64,000 bases of DNA from Nematostella vectensis. Lineage: Eukaryota > Cnidaria > Anthozoa > Actiniaria > Edwardsiidae. The notes under the pieces are model-generated. The model worked only from the letters and a program-made list of their open reading frames with translations. It made no database searches and was not told the DNA's origin. The translations under genes and the position numbers were made by a program. The DNA is taken from contig NC_064046.1 in assembly GCF_932526225.1 (NCBI RefSeq), positions 3,844,001 to 3,908,000 on the forward strand. Direction: 5' to 3'. Positions 35,700 to 48,449 of the stretch are shown in pieces. Within the stretch, counting starts at the first letter, position 1; each line of letters begins with the position of its first letter.

Positions 35700-38600
35700 A
35701 TGTCGGAAGAAAGGCGGGCAGAATGCCCAGTGTGTGGAAAATCATTTTCTCCCAAACAAATTAACAGCCATGTGGAAGATTGTCTGAAAGCCACCGAGAA
35801 CGGGGAGGAGGAGAGAACTTTACAAGACTCCAAGGGGGGGACCCCCTCGGGTGACAACACATCTAAAGTATCATCAGAGGTCCCTTGGTTTAACCAAAGG
35901 CAAAAGCCTAAAGATAAAGCAGACTCGAAAACCGGAAGACAAGCAGAAAAATCACCCATACATCACGGGAAAAGAGAGTTGCCAAACTTGGCGGGAAAAA
36001 GTTGTTCTATTCCTTTTGGAAAGAAACAGAAAACTGAAGGCGGTTTTAAAGGTTTTTTTGCTCCTCACAAAGTATCCGAGAATCCTTGTGTTGTGTTGTC
36101 GAAAGAAGAGAAGGAGGTTAAAAAAGGAAATAATACAGAGACAAAAACAGAAAATCCAGGGCAAATAGGACGCCCCACTGTCTTTACTCGAAAAACAAAG
36201 GTGAATTTCGTGCCCCTTGCAGAACAAATGAGACCAACTAGCTTGGAGGATTATGTGGGGCAGGAGCAAGTGCTTGGTAATAGCTGTTTGTTGAGAACTC
36301 TCCTTGAGGCAAATGAGGTGCCGTCTATGGTGCTATGGGGTCCACCAGGGTGTGGCAAGGTAAGGAGATAATGTCGTCATCTCCGTCATCATATTTCTTC
36401 AATCGATATTCATCATTATTTCATAATAGCATGTCATTAAACTTATCATCATGATACTAATTATAAAAGGTCAAATCTTCAGGATGCATAATCAATATTA
36501 TCATTATTAAAAATATCAAAACTTCATCATCATCATTTCATCATCATCCATACAGGATCAGATGATTACCATCGTTATCATCCCATCATTATTAGAAATT
36601 GACATCATTAAAAAATGTCAAATGTGACGACTCACACGAAAACGTACCTTAGAGCTTCTCAATTCCGCGAATTAACCTGCAAAACGGGCGCAAGCGTTTC
36701 GCAAAACGGGCGTGAGCTTTCCGCGAGATATGCGTGAGCATTCCGCGAGATAGGCGCGAGCATTCTGGAGGCATCATTATTAGAAATTGACATCATTAAA
36801 AAATGTCAAAATATCAACATCCTATCACCACTATCACCATTTCAAGATCTTAAACCCTTTGCAAGAGGTTGGATCCTAGTGGATAATTTTGACCCCTAGG
36901 GAAAATTTACGGTGTGGTCTCTTGTGTTTTGGCCCTATGGAATAGCAGTTAAAACATACAAACCATCATTTTTATAAGTTCTATCAACAGTCATCTAAGG
37001 CACTTTATTATAGGCATTAAATATAATATAATCTATGTGGTTATAAGTTGGGTGCTTTCAGTCATTTTTTAAGTCTACTTGTTTTTGTAACCCTCCATGG
37101 TAAGGCCTTTTTTTAACAGTAATAAATGAGGAATTTAGGGAATTTGTGTTGTATTGCTTGGGTCAGGCTGAAAGACACCATTGGGGATAGCTGATTTACT
37201 AAAAGAACCTAACAGAAAGCACTAGGGGTTAATTTAAAATTCCCTTATGACCTAGGAGAAGCATAGGTGACATTTTCTAAAAAAAATCTGTCCCCTTTCC
37301 CCCAATGCTAATCCATGCAAGTAAAATCTTCCAAAAACTTCCTTTGAATTAAGTTTTGTTTTTACAACCTGTCTACAGGAGCTTACACAGTTTTTTGCCA
37401 AATTGTGGCCACCATCTTGTGATGTCGTACTGCTCTCTTCCTTCCATGTTAGCAAGCAGTCAGAACAAAACAAGATAGCATCCACAGTTCAGTTCATAGC
37501 AAAAAGCACCAGGTAAACATCTGAAAACAAGCATACCTAGGGGGTTTAGTGTTTATCAACACTCTATGTACCTCATCACCACCATCACATCTATCCTCGC
37601 AATCTTAAGGTCCCTTTGGCTTCAATACATTGAATTAGGCATTTCACATATAAGTGTTAAAATATTACTTTTATTTAGACTACACTTGCCCACATAGTTG
37701 CCAATAATGCAAGGAAAACCACTACAACACGCTTTGTCACGCTGTCAGCTACAACCAGCGGCATTAATGACATCAAAGAAGTCGTCAAGGTTGCCAAGAA
37801 TGAGCAGCAGATGTTCCGTAGAAAGACCATCTTGTTTGTAGATGAGATCCATAGATTCAACAAAACACAACAGGTAAAAAATGCTGCGGCTGACGGCTGC
37901 ATTGTTGAGCAGTATAAACACAGGGAATTCATGTGGGCTCTTATCATGTAGTAACAAGGTATATTATACTTAGTTACTTCTAAAGAAAATGCAATACTTT
38001 TTAGAAAGATGGCAAATCTTCTAAGTCTTCTTTCACTATTAGAAGGAATGTTATTGTCCTATTTTTGTATTTGGCAAGGAGATGATTGTTTAATAGGGAA
38101 TGTTTTATTAGAGGATTGGGTCAGGTTCCTAGAGTGGCCATCGATTAAAGTTATCTGTTATCTGTTAGGATAGTTTAAGATTCAAATGCCTGGATAAGAA
38201 ATTTATCCACCAATACTGAACTGGCCTTCTAGGAACCCTTCTTAGATATGCTGTGGCACATTTACACTAGATAATTTTCAGGACACATTTCTTCCCCACG
38301 TTGAGAATGGCACCATCACTCTTATCGGAGCAACGACTGAAAACCCCTCCTTCCAGCTTAATACAGCGCTACTCAGCAGGTGTAGAGTCATAGTACTTGA
38401 CAAGCTCTCATCTGAGCACCTCCAGAGGATACTTTGTCGAGCGGTGGAGAATATGGGTTGTGTCATAGAGAACAAGTCTTCAACAGGAAAGGATTCAATG
38501 GAAATGGATAGGTTTGTTATGATTTAGGATCTAAATGAGCTGGTCATGAACTTATCAGGGGCAGAGTTAGGGTAGCCGAGGTGTATACCCGATACCTCTT

Positions 38601-40681
38601 TTATTCTATTAACCAACTTATCCTTTAAATAAGGGTTGTACAGTAGAAAGACAACATGCATTGAGCAGTTGTCTTTTTCCTAATGGTGAACCTGTAAGAT
38701 TCAAAGGCATACAAAAAGAACTCTCCTTTGTGCTGGGAGAATGGACAGTGTTCTTATAAAGAGATGTTCCAATACATTGATTTGAATGCCAAAAGGGTAT
38801 TTCGGGCTCTTAAATATTTTACTACCCCCACCTTTTTTTAAATCCTTTGTTCCTCCCCTACATATCATGTGATTTCCATTTTGACTCTTTGCAGTGATTC
38901 ACCAACCGTTGCTATTATTGAGAGAGATGCAATCACCGCTCTTGCAAACCTATGTGATGGAGATGCTAGAGTTGCCCTCAATGGTCTTCAACTCGCTGTT
39001 CAATCCCAAACTAGCGGCTCATCTTTGAGGAGGCAAAAACAAAATGCTCCTGACCCTTCAAGAGGTGTGAATGGACACAGTGCTACTTCCAGCAGTTCTC
39101 CTTCCCCTAATGGTGAACCAGTAAGGGTCAATGTTGCACATGTCAAGGAAGGCTTACAAAGAACTCACTTACTGTACGACCGCGCAGGTGAAGAGCACTT
39201 TAATATCATATCGGCATTACACAAGTCCTTACGAGGAAGTGATGGTAACGCCGCACTGTACTGGTTGGCGCGGATGTTAACCGCGGGAGAAGATCCATTG
39301 TACATTGCGAGGCGACTGGTTAGATTTGCTAGCGAAGATGTAGGTAAGATAAAGACTTGTGCAAATAGATTTATCGATTAGATGTAATATTCAGAATTGG
39401 ATTGGAATTTAGGGACGTTCCTTGTTTATCATTCATGCAAACTATTGGAGTAAAGGTTGGTATATCATAAGCCATGTCCAGACACCAAGGAAAAATGTAT
39501 ACAAACATCCCCATTGTTCGACCAACAATGTCAGGCCCATACCCAGGGGGGTGCAAGGGGTGCGAACGCAACCCCCCCCCCCCCATCCCACAACGGCCGA
39601 AGGACCACTTTCGGTTCTCAATAGACGTGCTATTTGTAGACAATATAAAGCATAAGCTGACAATTAATGCCCCGTGGAGAGGCATCAAAAATCTTTTTTT
39701 TTCGGGGCTGGTCAGATTTTAATTTTTTTAATTTTTTGTTTTTCATAGTAGAAATACACTATGCAACAATCTATCTATACAAGGTAGCAATATCAAGGAG
39801 TCAGCCTAAACAACATTGTATGCAACCAGCCATATAGCAATGTTCAAAACGATGCTATGCTTCACAGAATGTTCGCTATATTGATTAAGCACTATAAAAG
39901 CAATATGCATCACTATACAGCATTGCATAACCGTTGTTTTACCAACATTTAATTTCAGGTCTTGCTGATCCAAACGCTCTAAACCAGACGGTTGCTGCTT
40001 ATCAAGCGTGTCACTTTATTGGCTTGCCTGAATGCGAGGTACGACCGAGAAATATATTGTCAGGATTTATCAGCTGATGTAGCCTGCCAGCCGGCTCTCA
40101 TTCGGAAATATTTTAAAGAATTGGGAATCTTAGTCTTCTTCGCAGTCCCCAGCGGTTGGAGTCACACAGCGCTCCCGGCCCGTAGGGGCTGCTCAGATTC
40201 GAACTACATTCCTTTCCCATTGTCCATTTGAGTCTGCCCTGAAGAAGTCTTATTAAAGACGAAAATTTTGCAGAGTCGATTTCCAGTTTTTGGTGTATTC
40301 CTTCCAATTGTCTGTACATCAAGATGATGTCAAACGGCTAATCCAATCAAATGCCTCTCCATTGAACAATGAGCCAATAAAAATACCATTGAACTGTCTT
40401 AGCGCGAAATCATATACTCAGCTGAGAAAACTTCAGCTGAGAATTCGACAAATTCAAAACGATGAGTGCCAGAGTTCCCAAATAAGGGATAGCGATGTTA
40501 TTGGTTAAAATACTACTAAATTAATCAGAGGTAGTGTTGTTGTTGTTTTTTGCGATTTTGTTGTTGACTTAGTGTTGTTGTTGTTGTTGCTGTTGTTGCT
40601 GTTGTTGTTGTTATTGTTGTTGTTATTGTTGTTGTTGTTGTTGTTATTGTTGTTGTGGTTGTTGTTGTTATTGTTCTTGTT

Positions 40682-40712
<31 letters not shown>

Positions 40713-41215
40713 TTGTACTTGAGCGTATTTTATTTGTTTAGTCACTGTAAAACTTTAAAGACAGTGTTGTAGTTGATATTTCGAGAAATAGCCCGAAAAG
40801 GTGATGCTTTAAGGTGTTGAATAGTTTCCCTGTTTTCACCAAGCCTACACAGACTTCCTGCTTTTCCTTAGCGCTTCAGTGGTTTTACTAGTTAAACCGC
40901 TTGGCAATAATAGAGACTACAGTTTAAACACGGTCTGTCTTATAGGTAATCCTCGCACAGGCAACCATCTACTTGGCACGAGCACCCAAATCCATCGAGG
41001 TCTACAGTGCTTATAACAACGCCAAAGCCTGCGTCAAGAACTGGGACGGACCGCACCCACCAGTACCCCTACACATTAGAAACGCCCCGACCAAACTAAT
41101 GAAGACGCTTGGCTATGGAGACGGGTACAAGTACAACCCAGCTTATGACGAACCAGTGGACCAAACCTACCTTCCACCAGAGTTACACAATGTAGATTTC
41201 TTTAGCGGAAAATAG
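35700..41215 (+). CDS. WRNIP1: WRNIP1-type AAA+ ATPase
   Basis: Six exons: 35700-36359, 37679-37873, 38282-38511, 38895-39343, 39959-40038, 40946-41215. They total 1884 nt and 627 residues, against about 665 in human. The N-terminus has a UBZ4 ubiquitin-binding zinc finger, CPVCGKSF...HVEDC (C-x2-C-x11-H-x3-C, about residues 9-28), and then a low-complexity basic linker. The AAA+ core (about 178-420) has GQEQVLG, Walker A GPPGCGK|T split by the first intron, Walker [11 protein letters not shown] and sensor 1 [11 protein letters not shown]. The MgsA/WRNIP1 C-terminal domain has [40 protein letters not shown] and [16 protein letters not shown]. The protein acts in DNA damage tolerance at stalled forks with WRN and polymerase delta. 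The start is the ATG before [11 protein letters not shown]. Confidence 0.96.
37310..37545. mobile_element. Decayed copy of the CAAGATGGCG foldback MITE
   Basis: The segment has GTGGCCACCATCTTGTG and, about 130 bp later, AACAAGATAGCATCCACAGT followed by CACCAGGTAAACATCTG. It parallels 4570-4735. Termini are eroded and no target duplication is visible. Confidence 0.5.
39534..39685. mobile_element. MITE copy with CAGGCCCATACCCAGGGGGG end
   Basis: Second copy of the family at 26154-26315, with the same order of poly(C), CACAACGGCC, GACCACTTTCGGTTCTC and CCCGTGGAGA. It lies in a WRNIP1 intron. Confidence 0.7.
40535..40720. repeat. (TTG)n microsatellite
   Basis: An imperfect TTG/TTA triplet run in the last WRNIP1 intron. 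The poly-Leu frame it produces is not coding. Confidence 0.95.
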
Positions 41216-42349
41216 ACGCCACACTGGAAAAATTGTTTGGTGTTGCCTTGGTTCTCCATGCTCGATTTATGGAGTGGCTATTGGCAAGTGCAGAAAACTG
41301 TAGAAAATAGACGACTTGGCAAACTGAGCTATCCACTGGCAGAGCTGTTGTTTTAAGAAGGGCATATGAAAACACCTCCCTTTTATCCCATAGCAAATAC
41401 AAGTGATGTGAAGTGAAAGCTTATGATATTTTACTTGAATCACCCTTACACTTCCCTCACCTATCTAACTGTAATACATATGCCCTCGCTTTGTATCTCG
41501 CTATCTTCTAAACTTGTAGATTTCTGTATCAGTGGGTAGATGCTAAGGCGAACCGTGCAAGTTGACTTATGAGATCAAACTCGTAGTTGATCTACGGTTT
41601 CTGCCCATTCTTTATCCCCAAAAGATCAATCAACAATATAATGGTGACTTCAATATAAAGGTGACTAATGGCGAAGAACAATTTTACGAACCATATAAAC
41701 ACAGTGCTAAAGCTGAATGAAAATGCCGTAATGTCACAGGATGACACGTGACACAAGACCAGCTTGGAAAACTGTTTTACGACAGTAGGGACCTCAAGCA
41801 ACAACGAGGACGCCGAAAACAATGGAATTTGTTTAGAATTCAATAGCAGCACGTGGAAATGCGTTCTGTCTGATATATATCAGCCGTTTTCCGTAAAACA
41901 ACGGACGTGAAAACTCCAAGTTTCACGGTCAATTAAGGACGCGGATGTTTTATCTGTAAACTCCACTAACTACGTTCGCTGCTGTAGAAATAATGTCCTT
42001 ATTTTATTTTTATGTGTTTTTGATTATAATGTTTTGCTTGTTCCATTGCAATTAAAATTATTGTTGATCGCCACCCGCGAAAACAACCTTTTTCTATCGC
42101 GTTGTCCTAGCCGTCGTCGTTTAAGGTCCCTACTAGAGACCTTGAACCGCGTGACACTAGAGCCGACTAGCGTTACTCTGGAGCCGACTTGCGTTTTTAT
42201 TTTAAATGTTTAATTATCTTTTTTTGGAATCTATAGCCATGCTTGTGTCATTCTATACTTATTTTAAAAAAAACCGGTAGGATAGAGTGAATTTAAAAAT
42301 GCTTCATGTGCGGGGTTAAATCATTGAAAAAAAAAAGGATTTTTTAACG

Positions 42350-43420
42350 ATCTTTCAACAAGAAAAGATGAAAGGGATGAATGAATTCCTTTATCCATAG
42401 CTACCAGAAATGAGTTTATTTTTTCTCTCCTGCCACGTATACGCCCCACAGGGGGTCCCCAAGGATAATCACCCTACGAAACAAACTTGGATTTTGAAAT
42501 GGCGTTCAACTTACATTTTTAATATCATCACTCCCAGTCAACAATATGTATGTTTTTTTTTAAATACACCAAAAACTGGAAATCGACTCTGCCAAATTTT
42601 CGTCTTTAATAAGACTTCTTCAGGGCAGACTGAAGAAGGTGAATCGTTACAAGCTTATTTACATCAGAATAGTGGCGCGAGACGCAAAAACATTACAACT
42701 GACAAAAACGCGCATTTTCTAGAATAGCGCGCGCTATGGATAAAAAGAATTTACACATCTCTATGTGGGTTCCTACTACAAAAAAAGTCATCACTATTAA
42801 GATGACTTTTTTCTTCAGTCTGCCCTGAAGAAGTCTTAATAAAGACGAAAATTTGGCAGAATCGATTTCCAGTTTTTGGTGTATTCTATTCATTGTTCTG
42901 GTACGAGATCGCGACAGTTTGGGCTTTTTTATTCTATTTGTTTTTTTTGTTTTTTTTAAGTTAGAGATGAAGGAGCAAAGACAAAATTCGCGATTATAAT
43001 TTAAGATACGTCCCCGCTAGAGCCCTCAATGAAAACACCTGTCCATACACTGCTTTATCCTTTCACCTGCTCTATGTTTGACAAACTCTTGAAAAATACT
43101 GTAAATCATTATCAAGAAAATGAGAGCGCAAGTGCTATTGCAGAAAATGCTAGTCAAGGTAAATGCGGCTAAAATAAATGAAAATTAATAAACTCGCAAT
43201 TATGCTCGCTACAGGGGGCCCGTATTACTGCAAGCAATGTATGTTGCAAAGGAAAAGCTTTTTTCCCAAGTATTGAATATAAAAAAATTATATCGCCTTT
43301 CTTGCCTTTTAAGAAGCCATTCGCCATTCTTTAAGAAACGGAAGTGGACAATTATTGAAATAAACAGGAACAATGAGATTTTGTCAGCCAATAGAGTACT
43401 TTTTGTACTATTTCTTCATT
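42350..43420. repeat. Interspersed repeat family X, copy 1
   Basis: Shares long blocks with 62550-63000 and 63420-64000. Examples are GCCCCAC(A/T)GGGGGTCCCCAAGG, CTCTTGAAAAATACTGTAAA, GAGAGCGCAAGTGCTATTG and AATGAGATTTTGTCAGCCAA. It is interrupted by the insertion at 42563-42885. No protein is recognised; it is probably a non-autonomous transposon of about 1 kb. Confidence 0.75.
42563..42885. mobile_element. 323-bp foldback element nested in repeat X
   Basis: Terminal inverted repeats of about 73 bp begin AATACACCAAAAACTGGAAA and run through TTCGTCTTTAATAAGACTTC to GGGCAGACTGAAG. The element interrupts repeat X after CAATATGTATG. A partial related arm occurs at about 40232-40302. Confidence 0.8.
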
Positions 43421-43513
43421 GGCTAATGAGAAGGTGGGGTTCTTTTTCAAAGTGTATTCCTATGGAGAGGAACATAATTATTCATTATTTCTTAGAGCTC
43501 ATCGCGTTTTCAG

Positions 43514-43640
43514 GTACGAAGTCTTGCTCGATATCATCAAAAACGTGAGGGACGTGACAAACATCGCTCCCCACTTCAGACCAAGCAAGATGCAAGCGAT
43601 TCGGAAAACAGTTCTTGGTCTTCTTCTCCTCTCATTTGAG
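43514..43640 (+). other. Orphan exon-like segment
   Basis: A 127-bp open segment is bounded by TTTTCAG and GTAAAG. In one phase it reads YEVLLDIIKNVRDVTNIAPH then FRPSKMQAIRKTVLGLLLLS and FE. The composition looks protein-like, but I recognise no family and find no partner exon. It follows repeat X, so it may be part of that element. It could be an exon of an unseen gene or chance. Confidence 0.25.
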
Positions 43641-44464
43641 GTAAAGAAATCCACTTTTTCTAACAATCGCTGTCGTTAATTGAATATTTGGGGTTTCTTA
43701 TATAACACTTGCGATTATATTTTCATATCTCCAAAAAAAATTGAAAAAAATTGTTAGCATTTCAACATTTTCAAAATAACTTTCATTTAAAATTTTGTAT
43801 TCTTATTTTATCAAAATAATATATACTATAATCAATTGATCGACGAAAAAAAGGAAAAGCGAAGAAACTAAGAAACAAACAAAAAGGAACAAACAAGAAT
43901 AATGAATTATTTAAAAAAAATTGGATCTAGGTCAGTCAGTTAGTCTGGTCAGAAGTGAATCCGTTCAATAAACAACTTATTGAACTTAAACAAGGACCCG
44001 CGGTATAAAAGGCGCGGACCTCGTCCAAGTCGTCCTCGCTAGTCCACGGCAAGTGCAGAGCTTGGTAAATATCCAAAAAGCAGAGCCGTAGATTAACTTT
44101 GATCATTTTGAAGTTGAAAATAACGTTTTGTATACACAAGGCAATAACGGCGAGTTTCTTGGAGGTGGTTTTTTACGGCAATAACGATAAAAATTATGAT
44201 TGAAAATTTGATTCAAAAACAGAGCGCGCTCGTTTGAAATGACGCTATTCTTCAGCGCGCGCGTAAAAATAACGGAACCTGACAACTTTTTTGCTTCCAA
44301 ATCGCTCCATTCTCTATTTCTTATGTGTCCAGTCACCAGAGAAGGTTAAAAATATGGTTGTTTTTGTACCATTGATGTTTAAGACATTATTTCGAACTTG
44401 ATCATATCTCTTTTGCTTCTTTTTATGGAGCTCTGCTCTCGACAAAGTCTAGTGGGAATGACGG

Positions 44465-44690
44465 CTTGGACCTGGCGCGCGCCTTTTATACCGCTTGCGC
44501 TTGGACGTAAGCGCAAGCGGAACGCACGTAGTTTTCCAATTCTCACTAGAACATAAGCGCAAGAGAACGCAACTGCTTGATTTTCTTGCGCTTGCGCTTG
44601 TGTTTGACCGATTCTCACTTGTGTTGCGCTTCCTTTTGCGCTTACGCTTGCGCTTGCGTCCTTGTGAGAACCAACCTTTAAATTATAAAA
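44465..44690. repeat. AAGCGCAAGCG-rich foldback repeat
   Basis: Clustered GCGCTTGCGCTTG and its complement with TTCTCACTAG / TTCTCACTTG blocks. It looks like a MITE with a self-complementary interior. Boundaries are uncertain. Confidence 0.5.
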
Positions 44691-45227
44691 TAATTGAAAT
44701 AGTGTAGGCGCTATTTGGTGGGATTAGTCACTTTTATTACATGATGAAGGTCATGCAATTCTTGCATCAACAGTCAACAACCCTGTGAATTCCCAAGAAC
44801 TTTTACCTTTTAACACTAAAAAAATATTACTCTTCGGGAGAAAAACGTGTCCCAGGGAAATTGCAAATAAGTCAAAATAGATGACCCACCAAACGATGAA
44901 GAATTTGAAGCCAGTTTTTCAGTTTTCCAAACTGTTTTCTGCGAGAGCGCTGACATGCACTGGAATGACGCCATGAGCGAGCGTTTCGTGAAGGTTTTAT
45001 TTTTTGTCTTTTGCTGGGATTAGAAATAATTTTAAATAAAAAAAACATTCTGTATTTGCCTTGTTTGCCCTGTTTGTTTGGGGAATTCTAGAGCAGATGT
45101 GAAGCACTCGACCTGCGGTCTTGTAATAATTCTGATTCTGATTGTTCCAATCTCCGTTTTAACAGTGCAAGAGACAACCGCAGAAAATTTTTCGCGGCTA
45201 GCTTTGCAACATCTTTTCCGGATCAGG

Positions 45228-46063
45228 GGGTCGTTTCTCAAAAGTCCCGGTAAACCCGGAAACCCGGAAAGTCACCCGGCAAGCCCCCGATAAACTTTAC
45301 GGGTGTTTCTCAAAACGCCCGTTATTCGGGCCCGGAAAAAAATCCCGGTAACTCGCCCGGTAACTTACGGGAGCTCAAGAGCTCCCGTTAACTTACCGGG
45401 AATTACTTTGAATGCGATAATTGATACCCAAAACGATGTTTTTCCTTAATGTTTTCAGCTGAATTTATAGATCAACTATTCATCTAGAATTGGCCAAGTT
45501 AAACTATCCAATTTGGTGCTTTTTTTCCGATTAAATCTCGCCATTTTCAAGTTGTGTCAAGTTGTAGTGAATTTTCATTACTTGAGGAAACCATATCACT
45601 GCCCGGAAAGAAGTGGGCCAATCACGGCTAACATCATTTTATGGGATTCGCACAAATAGCCAATCAGGTTTCTTTTCTGTCAAATGATTTGACATTTAGC
45701 TGTCACCGTGCGCCTAAAAAAAATGTAAACAACTTTGCGAAGATATTGGTTTGCTACAAAATGAGACTTTATCTACTTGTTCTTTGTCTTTTTTTCAAAA
45801 AGTGCCGATACCACAGCAGTGTTTGGGGTACCAGTTGTCTACAGATATCGACAAATCTACGATTTTTATTGATATTCAATAATTATTTAGCCAATTTATT
45901 TATTAGCTCTGAAAATTATAATTTGCTTATCGGGAACCCGTAAACAACCGGCACGCTACCGCAAGCTTTGAGAAACGCTTTTCCTCGCCCGGAAAAGTAT
46001 CCCGAAAACTCTCCCGGTACCCTAACGGGCCCGGATATTACCGGGAGTTTTGAGAAACGACCC
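45228..46063. mobile_element. 836-bp terminal-inverted-repeat transposon, non-autonomous
   Basis: It starts GGGTCGTTTCTCAAAAGTCC and ends with the complement GGAGTTTTGAGAAACGACCC. Flanks are TCAGG on both sides (45223-45227 and 46064-46068), a possible 5-bp target duplication. Sub-terminal regions are dense in CCCGGTAA / TTACCGGG. A 100-codon frame inside has no recognisable transposase motif. Confidence 0.8.
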
Positions 46064-46230
46064 TCAGGACAACTTCGAGAGTATCGGAAGTGATTCGGAC
46101 GTTTTTATTGGCCAATCAGCGCGCTCCGAAATGTGGAGTTTCCCAGAGCCCTTCGTCTGGCGACGCAGGCGCAGAAAAAAGAAAGGCTCTGGGGACGAGA
46201 TTGTGCAAGAGACGGCTTGATTATCACTGG

Positions 46231-47837
46231 GATACCTGTGGTAGCCCAGGTTCTGAAGGATTAGGTCACGGGAATTAGGATACTTTGTCAGCGATTTCTT
46301 AATAAAATAACCAAAAATGCATTCCCAATTCGCTGAATATTGTATTCAGCGAATAAAATATCTCTAACCTTTGTGCGAAATGTCTCCTGCCTCCCGATTC
46401 AGCGAAATCCTTTTTCGTTATGTTTCTATTTCTCTTGTCTAAAAATCCACGCTATCGTTGTTTTCAACTCTTGAAACATTTGAACAGTACTGAGTAACCA
46501 TAGCCTCTTGAGTGTTCGTGACTAGCCCGAGCGCTCTCCGAACCTAACTTCGTATTTAGGTTCTATATAAAATAAGAAGGGAGTGAAACAACGCTCGATT
46601 CCATTGTTCGAAAACCTGCCTAGATACGGCCGATGTTGTGATGTTGGTATGAGACATGATTGATGAGTGACAGCTCACTTTCTCTTTGAACTTATCGCGC
46701 CGCCGACACCATACCTGTCAACTCTCCCGCATTAGGCGGGAGTCTCAAGATTTTTGACCCGTTCTTCCGCTCTCCGGCGTTGAGCACCAAATCTCCCGCT
46801 TTTAGCGATTTTTATCGCTTCCAAAAAATTATTTTATAGAAAATCGTCATTTTGCCTATTTTCTTTGAAAATACTTAAAACAATTATTCCCTTGAGCAGC
46901 GCAATGTATCTAACACCGTCGTGAGATCTATAAGTGGATTTGTTTGCGAAAGCTTTCTTCACGGCAAACGCCTGCTAGGTTATACCACCCCTCCCCCCAA
47001 AAAATGAATATACCCCACCCCCCACCCCCAAAAAATTCTCAAGCCTTGAGATTTTCGGAGGTTGACAGGTATGCGACACACGCCCGGGCATGCGACAAGT
47101 GCAGGGATCGGGGTTTATTTTTAAAATGTTTCTACGGACCGTTGCATTTCTTCATCCAAAAAGTTAAATGGCATCCGATGACCAGATAATAATTTGATTT
47201 GCTCTATCCCCCTTATTCACTTCTCCATTAAAAATAAAACACTTTGCCCTCTGTCGATAACTTGCAGAATTTTCTGTTGTCCCGGGTAAATATTCAAATT
47301 CATGTGGCAGTTATATGACATCTTTCGATATTTGAGCGGGAGAACATTTCTTTTTCCCGCCTAGACAAAATTAGCCCCGATCCCTGCACTTGTCGCATGC
47401 CCGGGCGTGTGTCGGCGGCGCGATAAGTTCAAAGAAAAAGTGAGCTGTCACTCATCAATCATGTCTCATACCAACATCACAACATCGGCCGTAACTAGGA
47501 AGGTTTTCGAACAATGGAATCGAGCGTTGTTTCACTCCCTTCTTATTTTATATAAGAACCTAAATACGAAGTTAGGTTCGGAGAGCGTTCGGGCTAGTTC
47601 AAATGTTTCAAGAGTTGAAAACAACGATCGCGTGGGTTTTTAGACTAGAGAAATAGAAACATAACGAAAAAGGATTTCGCTGAATCGGGAGGCAGGAGAC
47701 ATTTCGCAAAAAGGTTAGAGATATTTTATTCGCTGAATACAATATTCAGCGAATTGGGAATGCATTTTTGGTTATTTGAGAAATCGCTGACAAAGTATCC
47801 TAAGTCCCGTGATTAGGTTCTAGGATCAACCGAGGTA
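46231..47837. mobile_element. Long foldback transposon with about 440-bp arms
   Basis: Left arm about 46262-46709 and right arm about 47375-47815 are near-perfect reverse complements. Examples are ATACTTTGTCAGCGATTTCT, GAATATTGTATTCAGCGAAT, TCCGAACCTAACTTCGTATT and GATGTTGTGATGTTGGTATG. The left arm has an extra block near 46487-46525 and a 364-bp insertion at 46710-47073. Outer ends resemble TACC..GG..GATCCTAGAACCTAA, the ending also seen in the repeats at 13770 and 55996. No transposase frame is visible. Such arms could fold into long double-stranded RNA if transcribed. Confidence 0.85.
46710..47073. mobile_element. 364-bp MITE inserted in the left arm of the foldback transposon
   Basis: Termini are CATACCTGTCAAC and GTTGACAGGTATG. 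It is flanked by exact 6-bp repeats CGACAC (46704-46709 and 47074-47079). Removing the element and one repeat restores the sequence expected from the intact right arm, so the insertion is proven by the palindrome itself. Confidence 0.9.
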
Positions 47838-48013
47838 CTCTCAGCCTGGACGTTCTTACAAAAAAGGTTCTTATAATAAAAGAATGTATACTATAAAAGC
47901 GTAATCAAAGTGACAGCGAATTTTATCTCCTACAACTGTCTGGACAGGTCTTCAATGGACTTAATGCCCGACAGTTTCCATTTTATTAAAAAAAGCCAAT
48001 AATTTGTAAACCA

Positions 48014-48435
48014 AGTGAGTTCAAAGTATCCTATATTTGTCGAGAAAGGGCAAACGATTCTAAATTGAGCTCGGAATTGAATGCTTTTCCTTGCTTGTAT
48101 ATACTATAAAATCGTTAAAATCGTGACACTTCGAAAGGGCAAGCGAATAAAAATTGAGTTTCGGTGTCGTCACATGGGATGTTCACTGAATTGTATTATT
48201 TTTCTTTTTATTTGAATCGGGTCAACACAGCTGATTCCAGATTCGCTAACCTTTTTTCGATAAATATAAAATACTTTGAACTCACTGTAGACAACTAGAA
48301 AAATACTGTATTACTAAAATACGATTTTATAGTGTACACAGACAACGGAAAGCATTAAATACCGACAACAAAGCTCAATTAAGATTCGCTTGCCCTTTCC
48401 CAACATAGTCGAAAAAGGAATACTTTGAACTCACT
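48014..48435. mobile_element. 422-bp element with AGTGAGTTCAAAGTA termini
   Basis: Inverted termini of about 65 bp begin AGTGAGTTCAAAGTATCC and end TACTTTGAACTCACT. They include GAGAAAGGGCAAACG and CGCTTGCCCTTTCC. A third copy of the end lies inside near 48265-48285, suggesting a compound or partly duplicated element. Non-coding. Confidence 0.75.
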
Positions 48436-48449
48436 TTCCGTGCTCCGGA

